A DNA stretch of 31,337 bases. Source: JAABPW01 sp037132275. Its GTDB lineage: Bacteria; Verrucomicrobiota; Kiritimatiellia; CAIKKV01; CAITUY01. Position 1 is the stretch's first letter. Every line of letters starts with the position of its first letter. The notes beneath the pieces were generated by a model. That model worked only from the letters and a program-made list of their open reading frames with translations. It had not been told where the DNA came from and ran no database searches. The translations under genes were made by a program, and so were the position numbers. Shown here piece by piece: positions 1 through 7,562 of this stretch. The stretch is from NCBI GenBank assembly GCA_037132275.1, contig JBAXPK010000031.1:1-31337 (forward strand), written 5' to 3'.

Positions 1-4
1 TAGG

Positions 5-1813
5 CTATCGGATGTCAATGGACACATCTCGCGAGGCATTTTTTTGCGGCAGTTCTGGATCGGGGCGTTGGATATAGGTGGGAAGATACCGATAATATAC
101 TTCCAGCATCAATGTGCAAAGTGCGGTGGAATAAACGAATGAGCCATTGTCGTAATCGCCCTGCTCCCAATGGCCGTCCCGGTGTTGCTTGGCAAGCAGG
201 ACCTTCTGCATCTTCAGATTCCATTGCATCCAATCGGTGCGACTGCCGCTTTGGAATTTAGCTTGGGTCACATAATATCCGCTATAGACGTTGACTTTGC
301 CGGTGGCCGGCCAATCAAGTTCCGCTTTCTGCAGCGCTTTAAGTCCGGTTCTGACCTGCGGGGAAGCGCTTTTCCCAAGCATCTGGAGGCAGAGGGTTCC
401 CACTCCGGTCATACTGGGACGACCCCCGCTGGCAGCGGGTATTCCGGGCTTCCCTTCATAAACGAATCCGCTTCCATCCCGGGCAAACGCATCGGATTGT
501 AGGAACCGGATGGATTGGACCAGGGCGTCGTCCAGACCCGGTACATCGGCGCCGGCGATAAGGGTTGCCTTGAGCGCCTGAATCTGCCAGCCGGTTACCG
601 ACGTGTCGAATCGCTGCTCTTTCCGGTAATTATAGTCGAACCCGCCGTTGCTTTGCTGACCATCAAGGATGACTCGCGCGGCTTTCTCCAACGGTATCTT
701 CAACTCGACAATGCGCGTCATGGTTGAGGCCTCGGCGATGGCGTAGGTGGCGATGGCGTGGGCATAGACATTCTGGGAAAAGCTGCCCTTTGAGTCCTGT
801 TGCCCGAGCAGATATTTGAGTCCGCGGGTCACTGTGATGCCGAATTCCGGTGAGACGGGGGTTTCTCCGTGTGCCAGATAGGCAAGCAATGCCAATCCGC
901 TCATGGCGGTGGTGTCCTGGCCCGGCCAGCATCCATCGGCCTTTTGGTGCTCCTTGAGCCAGCGGAGTGATTTGATCACGGCGCTGTCGGTTTGGGTGGC
1001 ATGATGCGTTTCTAGCGCCGCCGCACGATCATTCGTTCCACGCGAACCGATCGAGACCATTGATATTCCGGACGGAATACCCCTGAGTGAGTCGGGCGGA
1101 GCGATGGCGGTGTCGTCATGAGTCGTGTCCCCGTCCCCTCCTGATACGGTAATAACGTCGGGTTGGACCTGAGGGGTAGACACCAGAGACGAGGGAGTTG
1201 ACGAAAGGCCGGCAGCAGGAGAGGTCGAGTCTGAAGAAGATGTCGTCTTGTTAGCCTGCAAATCCCCACGAGGCGGTTCGACAGGAGTCACGCTGGAGCC
1301 GGGATTCGGCGTGCCCAGGATAACGGTGACCCCGTCTGGTTCCGGGGGTAGGTTGGACGGTGGCTGCGGCGGAAGGACATAAGGGACCCAGAAGAAAAGG
1401 AGGAGCAGGGCGGCAACATTCACCACAACAGAGAAGCTCACGGGACCAACCATACGCACCAGTTCAGCTTTGGCTGCGCGGTGGGCTGCAGATTCTTTTT
1501 CGGCACGCAATCCCCTGAGAATGAGCATCGCCCGTTCGCGGAATGTCTTTTGCCGGATCAGATCCATGAAGGCGTTCGGATGCTTTTGCTTTTCAACGAT
1601 ATCCACAACGATAAAGGCGATCCGCTGGGATTCGGAGAAATCCACCCGGCTGGTCTGGGCATGCAATCGGATGTGTTGGCGGGTCTGCTCCTCAAATATT
1701 CGTTTCCGTTCAGGATGGGACAGGACTTCCGCTTTCAGGTCCGCCCGGCCTTTTGGCGTGATGCTTCCATCCAAATACTGTTCCACCAGAAGAATGAAAT
1801 CCCGTTCATTCAT
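5..1813 (-). CDS. Membrane protein with anti-sigma-like N-terminus and prenyltransferase/squalene-cyclase-like repeat domain
   Basis: The protein has 602 residues. Residues 1-120 are a charged, helical cytoplasmic part resembling the N-termini of anti-sigma factors; about 122-147 is a single membrane segment; 148-270 is a Pro/Ser/Thr-rich linker; about 277-590 carries alpha-alpha toroid repeats (for example 'SLRWLKEHQKADGCWPGQ' and a C-terminal 'DNGSFVYSTALCTLML') as in prenyltransferase/squalene-oxidase repeat proteins. I see no DxDD cyclase acid motif, so an enzyme function is not supported. The chosen ATG overlaps the TGA of the upstream sigma gene (ATGA) and has GGAGG at 1821-1825, seven bases ahead; an ATG 24 bases further upstream lies inside the sigma gene and is less likely. 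Translational coupling suggests that it holds or releases that sigma factor in response to something bound outside the inner membrane. The anti-sigma role is inferred from position and topology. Confidence 0.75.
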   Translation of the reverse strand: MNERDFILLVEQYLDGSITPKGRADLKAEVLSHPERKRIFEEQTRQHIRLHAQTSRVDFSESQRIAFIVVDIVEKQKHPNAFMDLIRQKTFRERAMLILRGLRAEKESAAHRAAKAELVRMVGPVSFSVVVNVAALLLLFFWVPYVLPPQPPSNLPPEPDGVTVILGTPNPGSSVTPVEPPRGDLQANKTTSSSDSTSPAAGLSSTPSSLVSTPQVQPDVITVSGGDGDTTHDDTAIAPPDSLRGIPSGISMVSIGSRGTNDRAAALETHHATQTDSAVIKSLRWLKEHQKADGCWPGQDTTAMSGLALLAYLAHGETPVSPEFGITVTRGLKYLLGQQDSKGSFSQNVYAHAIATYAIAEASTMTRIVELKIPLEKAARVILDGQQSNGGFDYNYRKEQRFDTSVTGWQIQALKATLIAGADVPGLDDALVQSIRFLQSDAFARDGSGFVYEGKPGIPAASGGRPSMTGVGTLCLQMLGKSASPQVRTGLKALQKAELDWPATGKVNVYSGYYVTQAKFQSGSRTDWMQWNLKMQKVLLAKQHRDGHWEQGDYDNGSFVYSTALCTLMLEVYYRYLPTYIQRPDPELPQKNASRDVSIDIR

Positions 1814-2367
1814 GAGGCCACCTCCCTCATCATGCAATCCCGGAGAATGTCGCGAATTCTGAACAAGGCCACGGCAACCCAGGTTTCGGTCCGGCTGTTA
1901 AGCCTCGCGAGTTCCCTGATGGATGACCGGTTGAAATAGCGCTGCTGAATTAATTCGCGGGATTCCTCGGGCAATTTTGCCAGACAATTACGCAGGTGCT
2001 CCACGTAGGCTTCCTCCCGATCCTGAGCTTTCGCTGAATTCATAACGGACTGAAGCACGATCCGGTCCAGTTCATCCTCATCCGGGGACATGTATCGTGA
2101 GCGTGCCTTGAGTTCCTTGAGCATCAGGTTGCGAGAGATTCCCTTAACCCATGAAAGAAAGGTGCCTCGTAATTCATATTTCTCAATGTTTTCATAACAG
2201 ACCACAAGGGTATGTTGAAGCACTTCCTCGATCATATCGATGGAGCAGGCGTGGGCGGAGAGAAAGATTCTCAATTCTTTCCGGATAGCGAACACCACCT
2301 CGCCAAATGCATCCTGATCCCCGTTTTGGACCCGCTGCACAATGTTGTCGAGTTCGTTTTCGTTCAC
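1810..2367 (-). CDS. ECF-like RNA polymerase sigma-70 factor (Rhodopirellula/Verrucomicrobium type)
   Basis: A 185-residue sigma factor. Region 2 lies at about residues 15-85 ('IEEVLQHTLVVCYENIEKY', then 'FLSWVKGISRNLMLKE'), and region 4 at about 125-180 ('LAKLPEESRELIQQRYFNR' followed by a helix-turn-helix 'SIRELARLNSRTETWVAVAL'). No regions 1.1 or 3 are present, so the layout is that of an extracytoplasmic-function sigma factor. The sequence fits the short sigma family expanded in Planctomycetes and Verrucomicrobia. The start is GTG at 2365-2367, with AAGGTGG a few bases upstream; no nearer ATG in frame is compatible with a complete region 2. The stop overlaps the start of the membrane partner, so the two are one transcription unit. 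Target promoters cannot be read from the window. Confidence 0.9.
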   Translation of the reverse strand: MNENELDNIVQRVQNGDQDAFGEVVFAIRKELRIFLSAHACSIDMIEEVLQHTLVVCYENIEKYELRGTFLSWVKGISRNLMLKELKARSRYMSPDEDELDRIVLQSVMNSAKAQDREEAYVEHLRNCLAKLPEESRELIQQRYFNRSSIRELARLNSRTETWVAVALFRIRDILRDCMMREVAS

Positions 2368-2442
2368 CGGATACCACCTTCTTAATCTTATTACATGAAA
2401 ACGACGAAATATTACATCTCAATTGACTTTTTATAACTCGGG

Positions 2443-2476
2443 TCGGCGAAGCCAAGGCCTTCTGGCGGTTTGCCGA
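2443..2476. other. Imperfect stem-loop in the sigma/trp intergenic region
   Basis: TCGGC at 2443-2447 pairs with GCCGA at 2472-2476, extended inward by a G-T wobble and AA/TT pairs, then GCCA (2451-2454) with TGGC (2463-2466) around an 8-base AGGCCTTC loop; two unpaired G lie at 2467-2468. It sits between the divergent sigma and trpC genes, without a following T run, so it is not a standard terminator. A repeat-family member or a leader structure are both possible. Confidence 0.4.
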
Positions 2477-2518
2477 TGTCTGGTTTGTCTGGCAGCAAAA
2501 GCGATCTTGTGATAGCTT

Positions 2519-2547
2519 TTGGGCATGGGAAATTTAGGATTTATTAT
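2519..2547 (+). promoter_or_regulatory. Candidate promoter for the trpCFBA operon
   Basis: TTGGGC at 2519-2524 and TATTAT at 2542-2547 are separated by 17 bases. The -10 matches the consensus at five of six positions, the -35 at three of six. Transcription would start near 2554, about 50 bases before trpC. That leader holds no tryptophan-rich peptide and no paired terminator/antiterminator stems, so classical attenuation is not seen. Confidence 0.4.
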
Positions 2548-2603
2548 CGATTTACCTAACCATCATCTGTTCAAAATCTGTTGTCTTGGAATTGTGAGAC
2601 CCC

Positions 2604-3410
2604 ATGTCCAGCCTCGAAACTACTCAAGAAAATGTGTTGATCCGGATTTTGCGAGATCGGCGTAAAGATGTTGCCGCTGCAAAGCGAGCCGTTTCGATAA
2701 ATGAACTTCTGTGGATTGCCGAACAGAGGGTCGAATACCGCAGTCTGGCCGCGACGCTTCGCCATGCCCCCAAGCCGCGGATAATTGCCGAAGTCAAGAA
2801 GGCGAGTCCGTCCGCCGGTCAGTTTCGCACGTCTTTTGATCCTGCAGCCATTGCTCAGTCTTATGTGTCCGGCGGGGCGGCGGCGATTTCGGTGCTGACC
2901 GAGCCTAATTATTTCATGGGAACACCGGCCGACCTGAAGGCGGTCAGGCGTAGTGTTACGGTTCCGGTTTTGCGGAAGGATTTTCTGTTTGATGTCTACC
3001 AGTTGGCGGAAGCCGCCGCCTGGGGTGCCGATGTGGTTTTGCTGATTGTGGCGGCTCTGGAACCCAGTCAGTTGGAACTGCTTTATCAGGAAAGCCGGGA
3101 GTTGGGCCTGGAGGCGATTGTGGAGGTTCATACGGAAGACGAACTCAAGATGGCGTTGGCTTTGGAAGACGCCATTATCGGTGTGAACAGCCGGAATTTG
3201 AAAACCCTGACGACGGATTTGGCCGTAACCTATGAGTTGGCCAAAGGGATCCCTGCTGACCGGCTCTGTATTGCAGAGAGTGGCATCAAGACTCATGAGG
3301 ATATTCTGGGACTGCAGGAGGCTGGCTATAGGGGCTTCCTGATCGGTGAATCTTTGCTGCGGGAGACGTTTCCCGGCAAAGCGTTGAAAGCCTTGCGGGC
3401 GACGGGGTGA
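2604..3410 (+). CDS. trpC: Indole-3-glycerol phosphate synthase
   Basis: Converts carboxyphenylaminodeoxyribulose 5-phosphate to indole-3-glycerol phosphate with loss of CO2, the fourth step from chorismate in tryptophan synthesis, in the cytoplasm. The 268-residue TIM barrel has the family hallmarks: 'IIAEVKKASPSAG' at about residues 60-72, 'VLRKDFLFDVYQLAEA' at about 121-136, 'AIVEVHTEDEL' at about 172-182, 'GVNSRNLKT' at about 193-201 and the phosphate-binding 'IAESGI' and 'FLIGESLL' near the C-terminus. Length is normal for a single-function TrpC; it is not fused to TrpF as in enterobacteria. First gene of a tight trpC-trpF-trpB-trpA run, with a candidate promoter at 2519-2547. The ATG at 2604 has only a weak ribosome site (GTGAGA). 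Confidence 0.97.
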   Translation: MSSLETTQENVLIRILRDRRKDVAAAKRAVSINELLWIAEQRVEYRSLAATLRHAPKPRIIAEVKKASPSAGQFRTSFDPAAIAQSYVSGGAAAISVLTEPNYFMGTPADLKAVRRSVTVPVLRKDFLFDVYQLAEAAAWGADVVLLIVAALEPSQLELLYQESRELGLEAIVEVHTEDELKMALALEDAIIGVNSRNLKTLTTDLAVTYELAKGIPADRLCIAESGIKTHEDILGLQEAGYRGFLIGESLLRETFPGKALKALRATG

Positions 3411-3417
3411 TGGCGGT

Positions 3418-4038
3418 ATGTTTACGATCAAGATTTGCGGGCTGACCAACCTTGATGATGCGCGCTGGGCACTGGAAGCGGGGGCCGACTATCTTGGCTT
3501 CGTGCTTTACCCAAAATCGCCCCGCCACATCACGTTCAAGGAATTGTCCCGGATTGTGGATAATCTTCCCGCTCATGCCAAGCCGGTGGGGGTTTTTGTA
3601 AACGAGGAACCCATCCTGGTAAAAGAGGTGGCTGAGGCATGCCGATTAGTGGCCGTGCAGCTAAATGGTAATGAGGAACCGGAAGATTATGAGGATTTTG
3701 GCGTGTCGGTTTGGCGGGCTGTCCGGCTGGAGACGGGAAACTGGATGCCGGACATTCGACAGTGGAAGGCGGAGCGTTATGTCATGGATGCGGCTTCGCC
3801 GACGTACGGCGGTACAGGGTTAAAGATAGACTGGGAAGCCGCGTTTGAATTTGCGTCGCGGCATCGGGCGATGTTGGCCGGTGGACTCAACCCCGCTTCG
3901 GTGGCAGAGGCCATCCGGCAGGTTCGTCCGCTTGGCGTGGATGTCGCCAGTGGCGTCGAGAGTTCTCATGGCAAGAAGGATCGCAGGAAGGTGGCCGACT
4001 TCATCGAGAATGCCAGAGCGGCGGCAGGGATCTTATAG
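3418..4038 (+). CDS. trpF: Phosphoribosylanthranilate isomerase
   Basis: Catalyses the Amadori rearrangement of phosphoribosyl-anthranilate to carboxyphenylaminodeoxyribulose phosphate, the substrate of the TrpC encoded just upstream. The 206-residue barrel begins with the typical 'IKICGLTNLDDA', containing the catalytic Cys, and continues with 'ADYLGFVLYPKSPRHI', 'YGGTG' and 'MLAGGLNPASV', ending with the phosphate-binding 'VDVASGVESSHGKKD' including the second half of the active site. The usual 'VQLHG' strand reads 'VQLNG', a mild departure. It starts 7 bases after trpC, consistent with one operon. Confidence 0.96.
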   Translation: MFTIKICGLTNLDDARWALEAGADYLGFVLYPKSPRHITFKELSRIVDNLPAHAKPVGVFVNEEPILVKEVAEACRLVAVQLNGNEEPEDYEDFGVSVWRAVRLETGNWMPDIRQWKAERYVMDAASPTYGGTGLKIDWEAAFEFASRHRAMLAGGLNPASVAEAIRQVRPLGVDVASGVESSHGKKDRRKVADFIENARAAAGIL

Positions 4039-4063
4039 ACTAACAGGATGAGGATTTTACACG

Positions 4064-5287
4064 ATGAACGACTTTAACAATTTCCCGGATGCCAACGGCC
4101 ATTTCGGGGTTTATGGTGGGCGGTACGTAGCCGAGACGTTGATGCCGGCCTTGATTGATGTGGAGGCGGCCTACCGGGCGGCTCAGGCGGATCCGGCATT
4201 TGACGCGGAATTCCGCAGTCTGCTGAAACATTATGTTGGGAGGCCCTCGCCGCTTTATTTCGCGCCACGGCTGACCGAAGCCTTCGGAGGCGCCAGGGTG
4301 TTCCTGAAGCGCGAGGATCTCAATCATACCGGGGCTCACAAAGTTAATAATACGTTGGGGCAGGCCATTCTGGCCCGGCGAATGGGCAAGAAGAAACTCA
4401 TGGCAGAAACCGGCGCCGGTCAACACGGGGTGGCGACTGCCACTGTGGCCGCCCGTTTCGGCATGGACTGTGATGTCTACATGGGAGAGGAAGATATCCG
4501 GCGCCAGGCCCCGAATGTGAAGCGGATGAAACTGTTGGGGGCACGTGTCGTACCTGTGAGTAGTGGCACCAAAACCCTAAAAGACGCCATGAGCGAGGCT
4601 TTGCGCGCCTGGGTGGCGGCTGTCGATACAACGTTCTATGTAATTGGTACCGTTGCCGGGCCGCATCCCTATCCGGTCATGGTTCGGGATTTCCAGAGCG
4701 TGATCGGAATCGAAACCCGGCAACAGTGCATGGAACAGGAGGGGCGGTTGCCGGACATGGTGATTGCCTGTGTGGGTGGCGGCAGCAATGCGGCCGGCAT
4801 TTTCTATCCATTTATTAACGACCCCGGGGTGAAACTGATCGGCGTGGAGGCCGCCGGGCATGGCCTGAACTCGGGCCAGCACGCGGCGAGCATTGAAGCC
4901 GGACGGGCCGGAATCCTTCATGGCAGTAAGTCGTATGTGCTTCAGGATGCGGACGGCCAGATCATCAATGCCCATTCCATCAGCGCCGGGTTGGATTATC
5001 CCGGTGTGGGCCCCGAGCATGCCATGTGGGCGGATCTAAAACGGGTAACCTATTCCGGCATTACCGACCGTGAAGCCGTTGCGGCCTTTCATGAACTTAC
5101 CCTGCTTGAGGGGATCATTCCGGCACTAGAATCCAGCCATGCCATTGCGGAAGCCCGCCAGCGAGCCCGTGAGGTCGGAAAGAGCGGCTCCATTGTGGTC
5201 TGTCTTTCCGGTCGGGGTGATAAAGATTTGGAAAGCGTGCTTGAATATGATGCCATCACTACCAATCCTACGCAAAGGGGAGTATGA
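4064..5287 (+). CDS. trpB: Tryptophan synthase beta chain
   Basis: Joins indole to L-serine to give tryptophan, using pyridoxal phosphate, as part of the alpha2-beta2 complex with TrpA encoded next. The 407-residue protein shows the standard N-terminus ('FGVYGGRYVAETLMPAL'), the PLP lysine K93 in 'EDLNHTGAHKVNN', the indole-site 'AETGAGQHG', the phosphate-binding 'CVGGGSNAAG', and the C-terminal 'VCLSGRGDKD'. It is the TrpB1 type that pairs with TrpA. Its last four bases overlap the trpA start (ATGA), matching the usual coupled production of the two subunits. The gap to trpF is 25 bases. Confidence 0.98.
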   Translation: MNDFNNFPDANGHFGVYGGRYVAETLMPALIDVEAAYRAAQADPAFDAEFRSLLKHYVGRPSPLYFAPRLTEAFGGARVFLKREDLNHTGAHKVNNTLGQAILARRMGKKKLMAETGAGQHGVATATVAARFGMDCDVYMGEEDIRRQAPNVKRMKLLGARVVPVSSGTKTLKDAMSEALRAWVAAVDTTFYVIGTVAGPHPYPVMVRDFQSVIGIETRQQCMEQEGRLPDMVIACVGGGSNAAGIFYPFINDPGVKLIGVEAAGHGLNSGQHAASIEAGRAGILHGSKSYVLQDADGQIINAHSISAGLDYPGVGPEHAMWADLKRVTYSGITDREAVAAFHELTLLEGIIPALESSHAIAEARQRAREVGKSGSIVVCLSGRGDKDLESVLEYDAITTNPTQRGV

Positions 5288-6063
5288 ACCGGATTCAGCA
5301 AACATTTGATCGCTTGAGACAGCAGAACCGGAAAGCCCTGGTCGGTTTTCAGATGGCGGGAGACCCCGATATTGAAACCTCTGAGGCGCAATGCCGGGAA
5401 GCGCTTGCAAACGGGGTGGATATTCTGGAATTGGCGGTTCCGTTTTCGGATCCAACGGCCGACGGGCCGGTGATCCAGGCGGCGGGGCGGCGTGGGTTGA
5501 TATCGGGAACCACCGTCTCCGGGGTCTTGAAAATGGCCGGCCGGTTGCGGAAAGATTTCGGCACCCCCATCGTCGTGTTCGGATATGCCAACCCGTTTTT
5601 CAACTACGGCTATTCACAGTTGGCGGAGGATGCGGCCAAGGCGGGAGTAGATGCCTTTCTGGTTGTGGACCTTCCGTTTGAGGAGAGCGGCGAACTCAGA
5701 ACCCATTTGAGTAAGCAGGGATTGGACTTCATAACCCTGATTGCCCCAACCACACCGGATGCAAGGCTGGCCACCATCCTGAAACCTGCGCAGGGATTTG
5801 TATATTACATCATGGTCAAAGGGGTTACGGGTGCCCGGGCGGAACTTCCGGCGGATGTGTCGGATCACTTGGCGCGCTTGAAAAAACATACAGGGCTACC
5901 TGTTGTGGCAGGGTTCGGCGTCAGCAACGGCGAGCAGGCCTGTGCGGCGGCCCGGTATGCCGACGGGGTTGTCGTCGGAAGCGCCATGGTGAAGGCCGCC
6001 GGAGAAGGAAGACTGGCTGCGTTGGTGAAGGAAATAAGGCGTTCGCTCGATACAGCGAAATAG
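5284..6063 (+). CDS. trpA: Tryptophan synthase alpha chain
   Basis: Cleaves indole-3-glycerol phosphate to indole and glyceraldehyde 3-phosphate; indole passes through the tunnel to TrpB. In the 259-residue barrel the two catalytic acids are visible: E49 in 'ILELAVPFSDP' and D60 in 'TADGPVIQA', at the same numbers as in the enterobacterial enzyme. Other hallmarks are 'PIVVFGYANPFFNYG', 'VDLPFEES', 'LIAPTTPD', 'YYIMVKGVTGAR' and 'VVAGFGVSNGEQA'. The start overlaps the trpB stop by four bases. It is the last trp gene here; a 98-base gap separates it from rpmE. Confidence 0.98.
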   Translation: MNRIQQTFDRLRQQNRKALVGFQMAGDPDIETSEAQCREALANGVDILELAVPFSDPTADGPVIQAAGRRGLISGTTVSGVLKMAGRLRKDFGTPIVVFGYANPFFNYGYSQLAEDAAKAGVDAFLVVDLPFEESGELRTHLSKQGLDFITLIAPTTPDARLATILKPAQGFVYYIMVKGVTGARAELPADVSDHLARLKKHTGLPVVAGFGVSNGEQACAAARYADGVVVGSAMVKAAGEGRLAALVKEIRRSLDTAK

Positions 6064-6102
6064 CCGGCACGGTCGTGCGTCGCTTGTTTTCGGAGAAAGT
6101 GG

Positions 6103-6131
6103 TTGCGCGGCATGGGGGAATCGGGTAAAAG
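6103..6131 (+). promoter_or_regulatory. Weak candidate promoter for rpmE
   Basis: TTGCGC at 6103-6108 and TAAAAG at 6126-6131 with a 17-base spacer. Each box is only a partial consensus match (three and four of six). Transcription would begin near 6138 and give L31 a leader of about 24 bases containing its ribosome site. Confidence 0.3.
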
Positions 6132-6161
6132 GACACGGCTTTTTTGAAGAAAGGTTTGGCC

Positions 6162-6362
6162 ATGAAAAAGGATATACATCCCAACTATACAGAGGGAACG
6201 ATCACCTGCGCCTGCGGCTCGATCGTTCAAGTCAAGTCGACGAGCAAAACGATGCATGTGAACGCCTGCTCCGCTTGTCATCCGCACTATACCGGACGGT
6301 CGGCCCTGCAAGACAGCAAGGGACGCGTGGAACAATTCCGTAAGCGTTACGCGAAAAAGTAG
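6162..6362 (+). CDS. rpmE: 50S ribosomal protein L31 (zinc-binding form)
   Basis: A 66-residue protein that bridges the large and small ribosomal subunits. It starts 'MKKDIHPNY' and carries the zinc ribbon CxC ... CxxC ('TCACGS' and 'NACSACHPHYTG'), so it is the cysteine-containing form rather than the zinc-free paralogue made during zinc shortage. The ATG at 6162 gives the family's standard N-terminus and follows AAAGGT; an in-frame ATG-type start 18 bases upstream would add six residues not found in the family. A strong terminator follows. The rpmE-prfA-prmC neighbourhood is common in bacteria. Confidence 0.96.
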   Translation: MKKDIHPNYTEGTITCACGSIVQVKSTSKTMHVNACSACHPHYTGRSALQDSKGRVEQFRKRYAKK

Positions 6363-6379
6363 TCAGGCAGAGAGTATGG

Positions 6380-6416
6380 AAAAGGCCGGAAGACCGAAAG
6401 GTGTTCTGGCCTTTTT
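6380..6416 (+). terminator. Rho-independent terminator after rpmE
   Basis: AAAAGGCCGGAA at 6380-6391 pairs with TTCTGGCCTTTT at 6404-6415 (one mismatch in 12), loop of 12 bases, followed by a T run. It lies 18 bases after the L31 stop and should separate rpmE from prfA. Confidence 0.8.
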
Positions 6417-6467
6417 CTGTTTTGGCTACACCAAGGGTGTTGAACTATTTCTGCGGGGAACGTTCCT

Positions 6468-7562
6468 GTGATCGATAAAGCCTATACCGATAAACTGGCC
6501 GCCCGCATGGTCCTGTTGGAAGCGGATATCGCCAATCCCGCCGTGGCGTCCAACCAGAAGAAATTCCGGGAGACCGTCAAAGAGCATTCCCGTCTCCGGA
6601 AAATCATGGAGAAATCGGAAATCTATTTCCGGATCCGGCGCGATTTGGATGAGCAGCGCGCCTTGCTTGCCACGGATGATGCTGATCCCGACCTGAAGGC
6701 CCTTGCCGCCGAGGAAGTGTCCGGATTGGAAAAAGCTTTTCTTCCCGCCGAAAAAGAGCTTCTGGGCGCTTTACTCACCCCCGATCCCAATGATGAACGC
6801 AATGTCATTATGGAAATACGGGCTGGAACCGGCGGGGAAGAGGCCGCCCTGTTTGCGGGGGACCTGTTCCGGATGTACAACCGGTATTGCGATGCGCGCC
6901 ACTGGAAGGTTTCAGTGATTGACGCCAGCCCCTCGAATGTTGGCGGTTACAAGGAAGTGGTGTTCTCGGTTACGGGAACCCATGTCTACCGCGTCATGAA
7001 ATATGAGTCGGGGTGTCATCGCGTTCAGCGCGTTCCGGTGACGGAAGGTTCCGGACGCATCCACACATCGGCCGCAACCGTGGCGGTTCTTCCCGAGGTG
7101 GATGAGGTGGATGATATTGATATCCCCGCTGCAGATATTCGCGTGGATATATTCTGTTCCTCGGGACCGGGCGGACAGGGAGTCAATACCACCTATTCGG
7201 CGATTCGAATCACCCATATTCCCTCAGGCTTGGTGGCGCAAAGTCAGGATGAACGGTCGCAACATCGAAACAAAGAAAAGGCCATGAGCGTACTCAAGGC
7301 GCGTCTTCTGGACTGGCGTCAGCGACAGGACGAGGAAAAGAGCGGAAACCTGCGGCGAACCCAGATCGGCACGGGGGATAGAAGCGAGAAGATCCGTACC
7401 TACAATTTCCCGCAAAACAGGCTTACGGATCATAGGATAAATTTTACGATCTACACGCTGAACCGTGTTATGGAGGGGGCGCTTGACGAATTGCTCACGG
7501 CGCTTCAGGATCACGATACAGAACTTCGCATCCGCAAGGAAATGGCCACGGTCAACCCATGA
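6468..7562 (+). CDS. prfA: Peptide chain release factor 1
   Basis: Recognises UAA and UAG stop codons on the ribosome and triggers release of the finished peptide. The 364-residue protein has the RF1-type anticodon tripeptide PVT (residues 190-192, in 'RVPVTEGSGRIHTSA'), not the SPF of RF2, and the GGQ catalytic motif at 235-237 in 'SSGPGGQGVNTTYSAIRIT'. The residue after GGQ is Gly where many RF1 proteins have His. The start is GTG at 6468 preceded by GCGGGGAA. The stop overlaps the prmC start by four bases, so the factor and the enzyme that methylates its GGQ glutamine are co-produced. Confidence 0.97.
   Translation: MIDKAYTDKLAARMVLLEADIANPAVASNQKKFRETVKEHSRLRKIMEKSEIYFRIRRDLDEQRALLATDDADPDLKALAAEEVSGLEKAFLPAEKELLGALLTPDPNDERNVIMEIRAGTGGEEAALFAGDLFRMYNRYCDARHWKVSVIDASPSNVGGYKEVVFSVTGTHVYRVMKYESGCHRVQRVPVTEGSGRIHTSAATVAVLPEVDEVDDIDIPAADIRVDIFCSSGPGGQGVNTTYSAIRITHIPSGLVAQSQDERSQHRNKEKAMSVLKARLLDWRQRQDEEKSGNLRRTQIGTGDRSEKIRTYNFPQNRLTDHRINFTIYTLNRVMEGALDELLTALQDHDTELRIRKEMATVNP

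Noticed and set aside
2548..2603. Possible trp attenuator leader
   Set aside because: There is no Trp-codon-rich peptide and no alternative stem structure.
2571..3449. A 292-codon minus-strand open frame across trpC
   Set aside because: It is opposite a gene with clear trpC motifs and resembles no known protein.
6067..6078. Small GCAC/GTGC stem after trpA as terminator
   Set aside because: Four base pairs and no proper T run.
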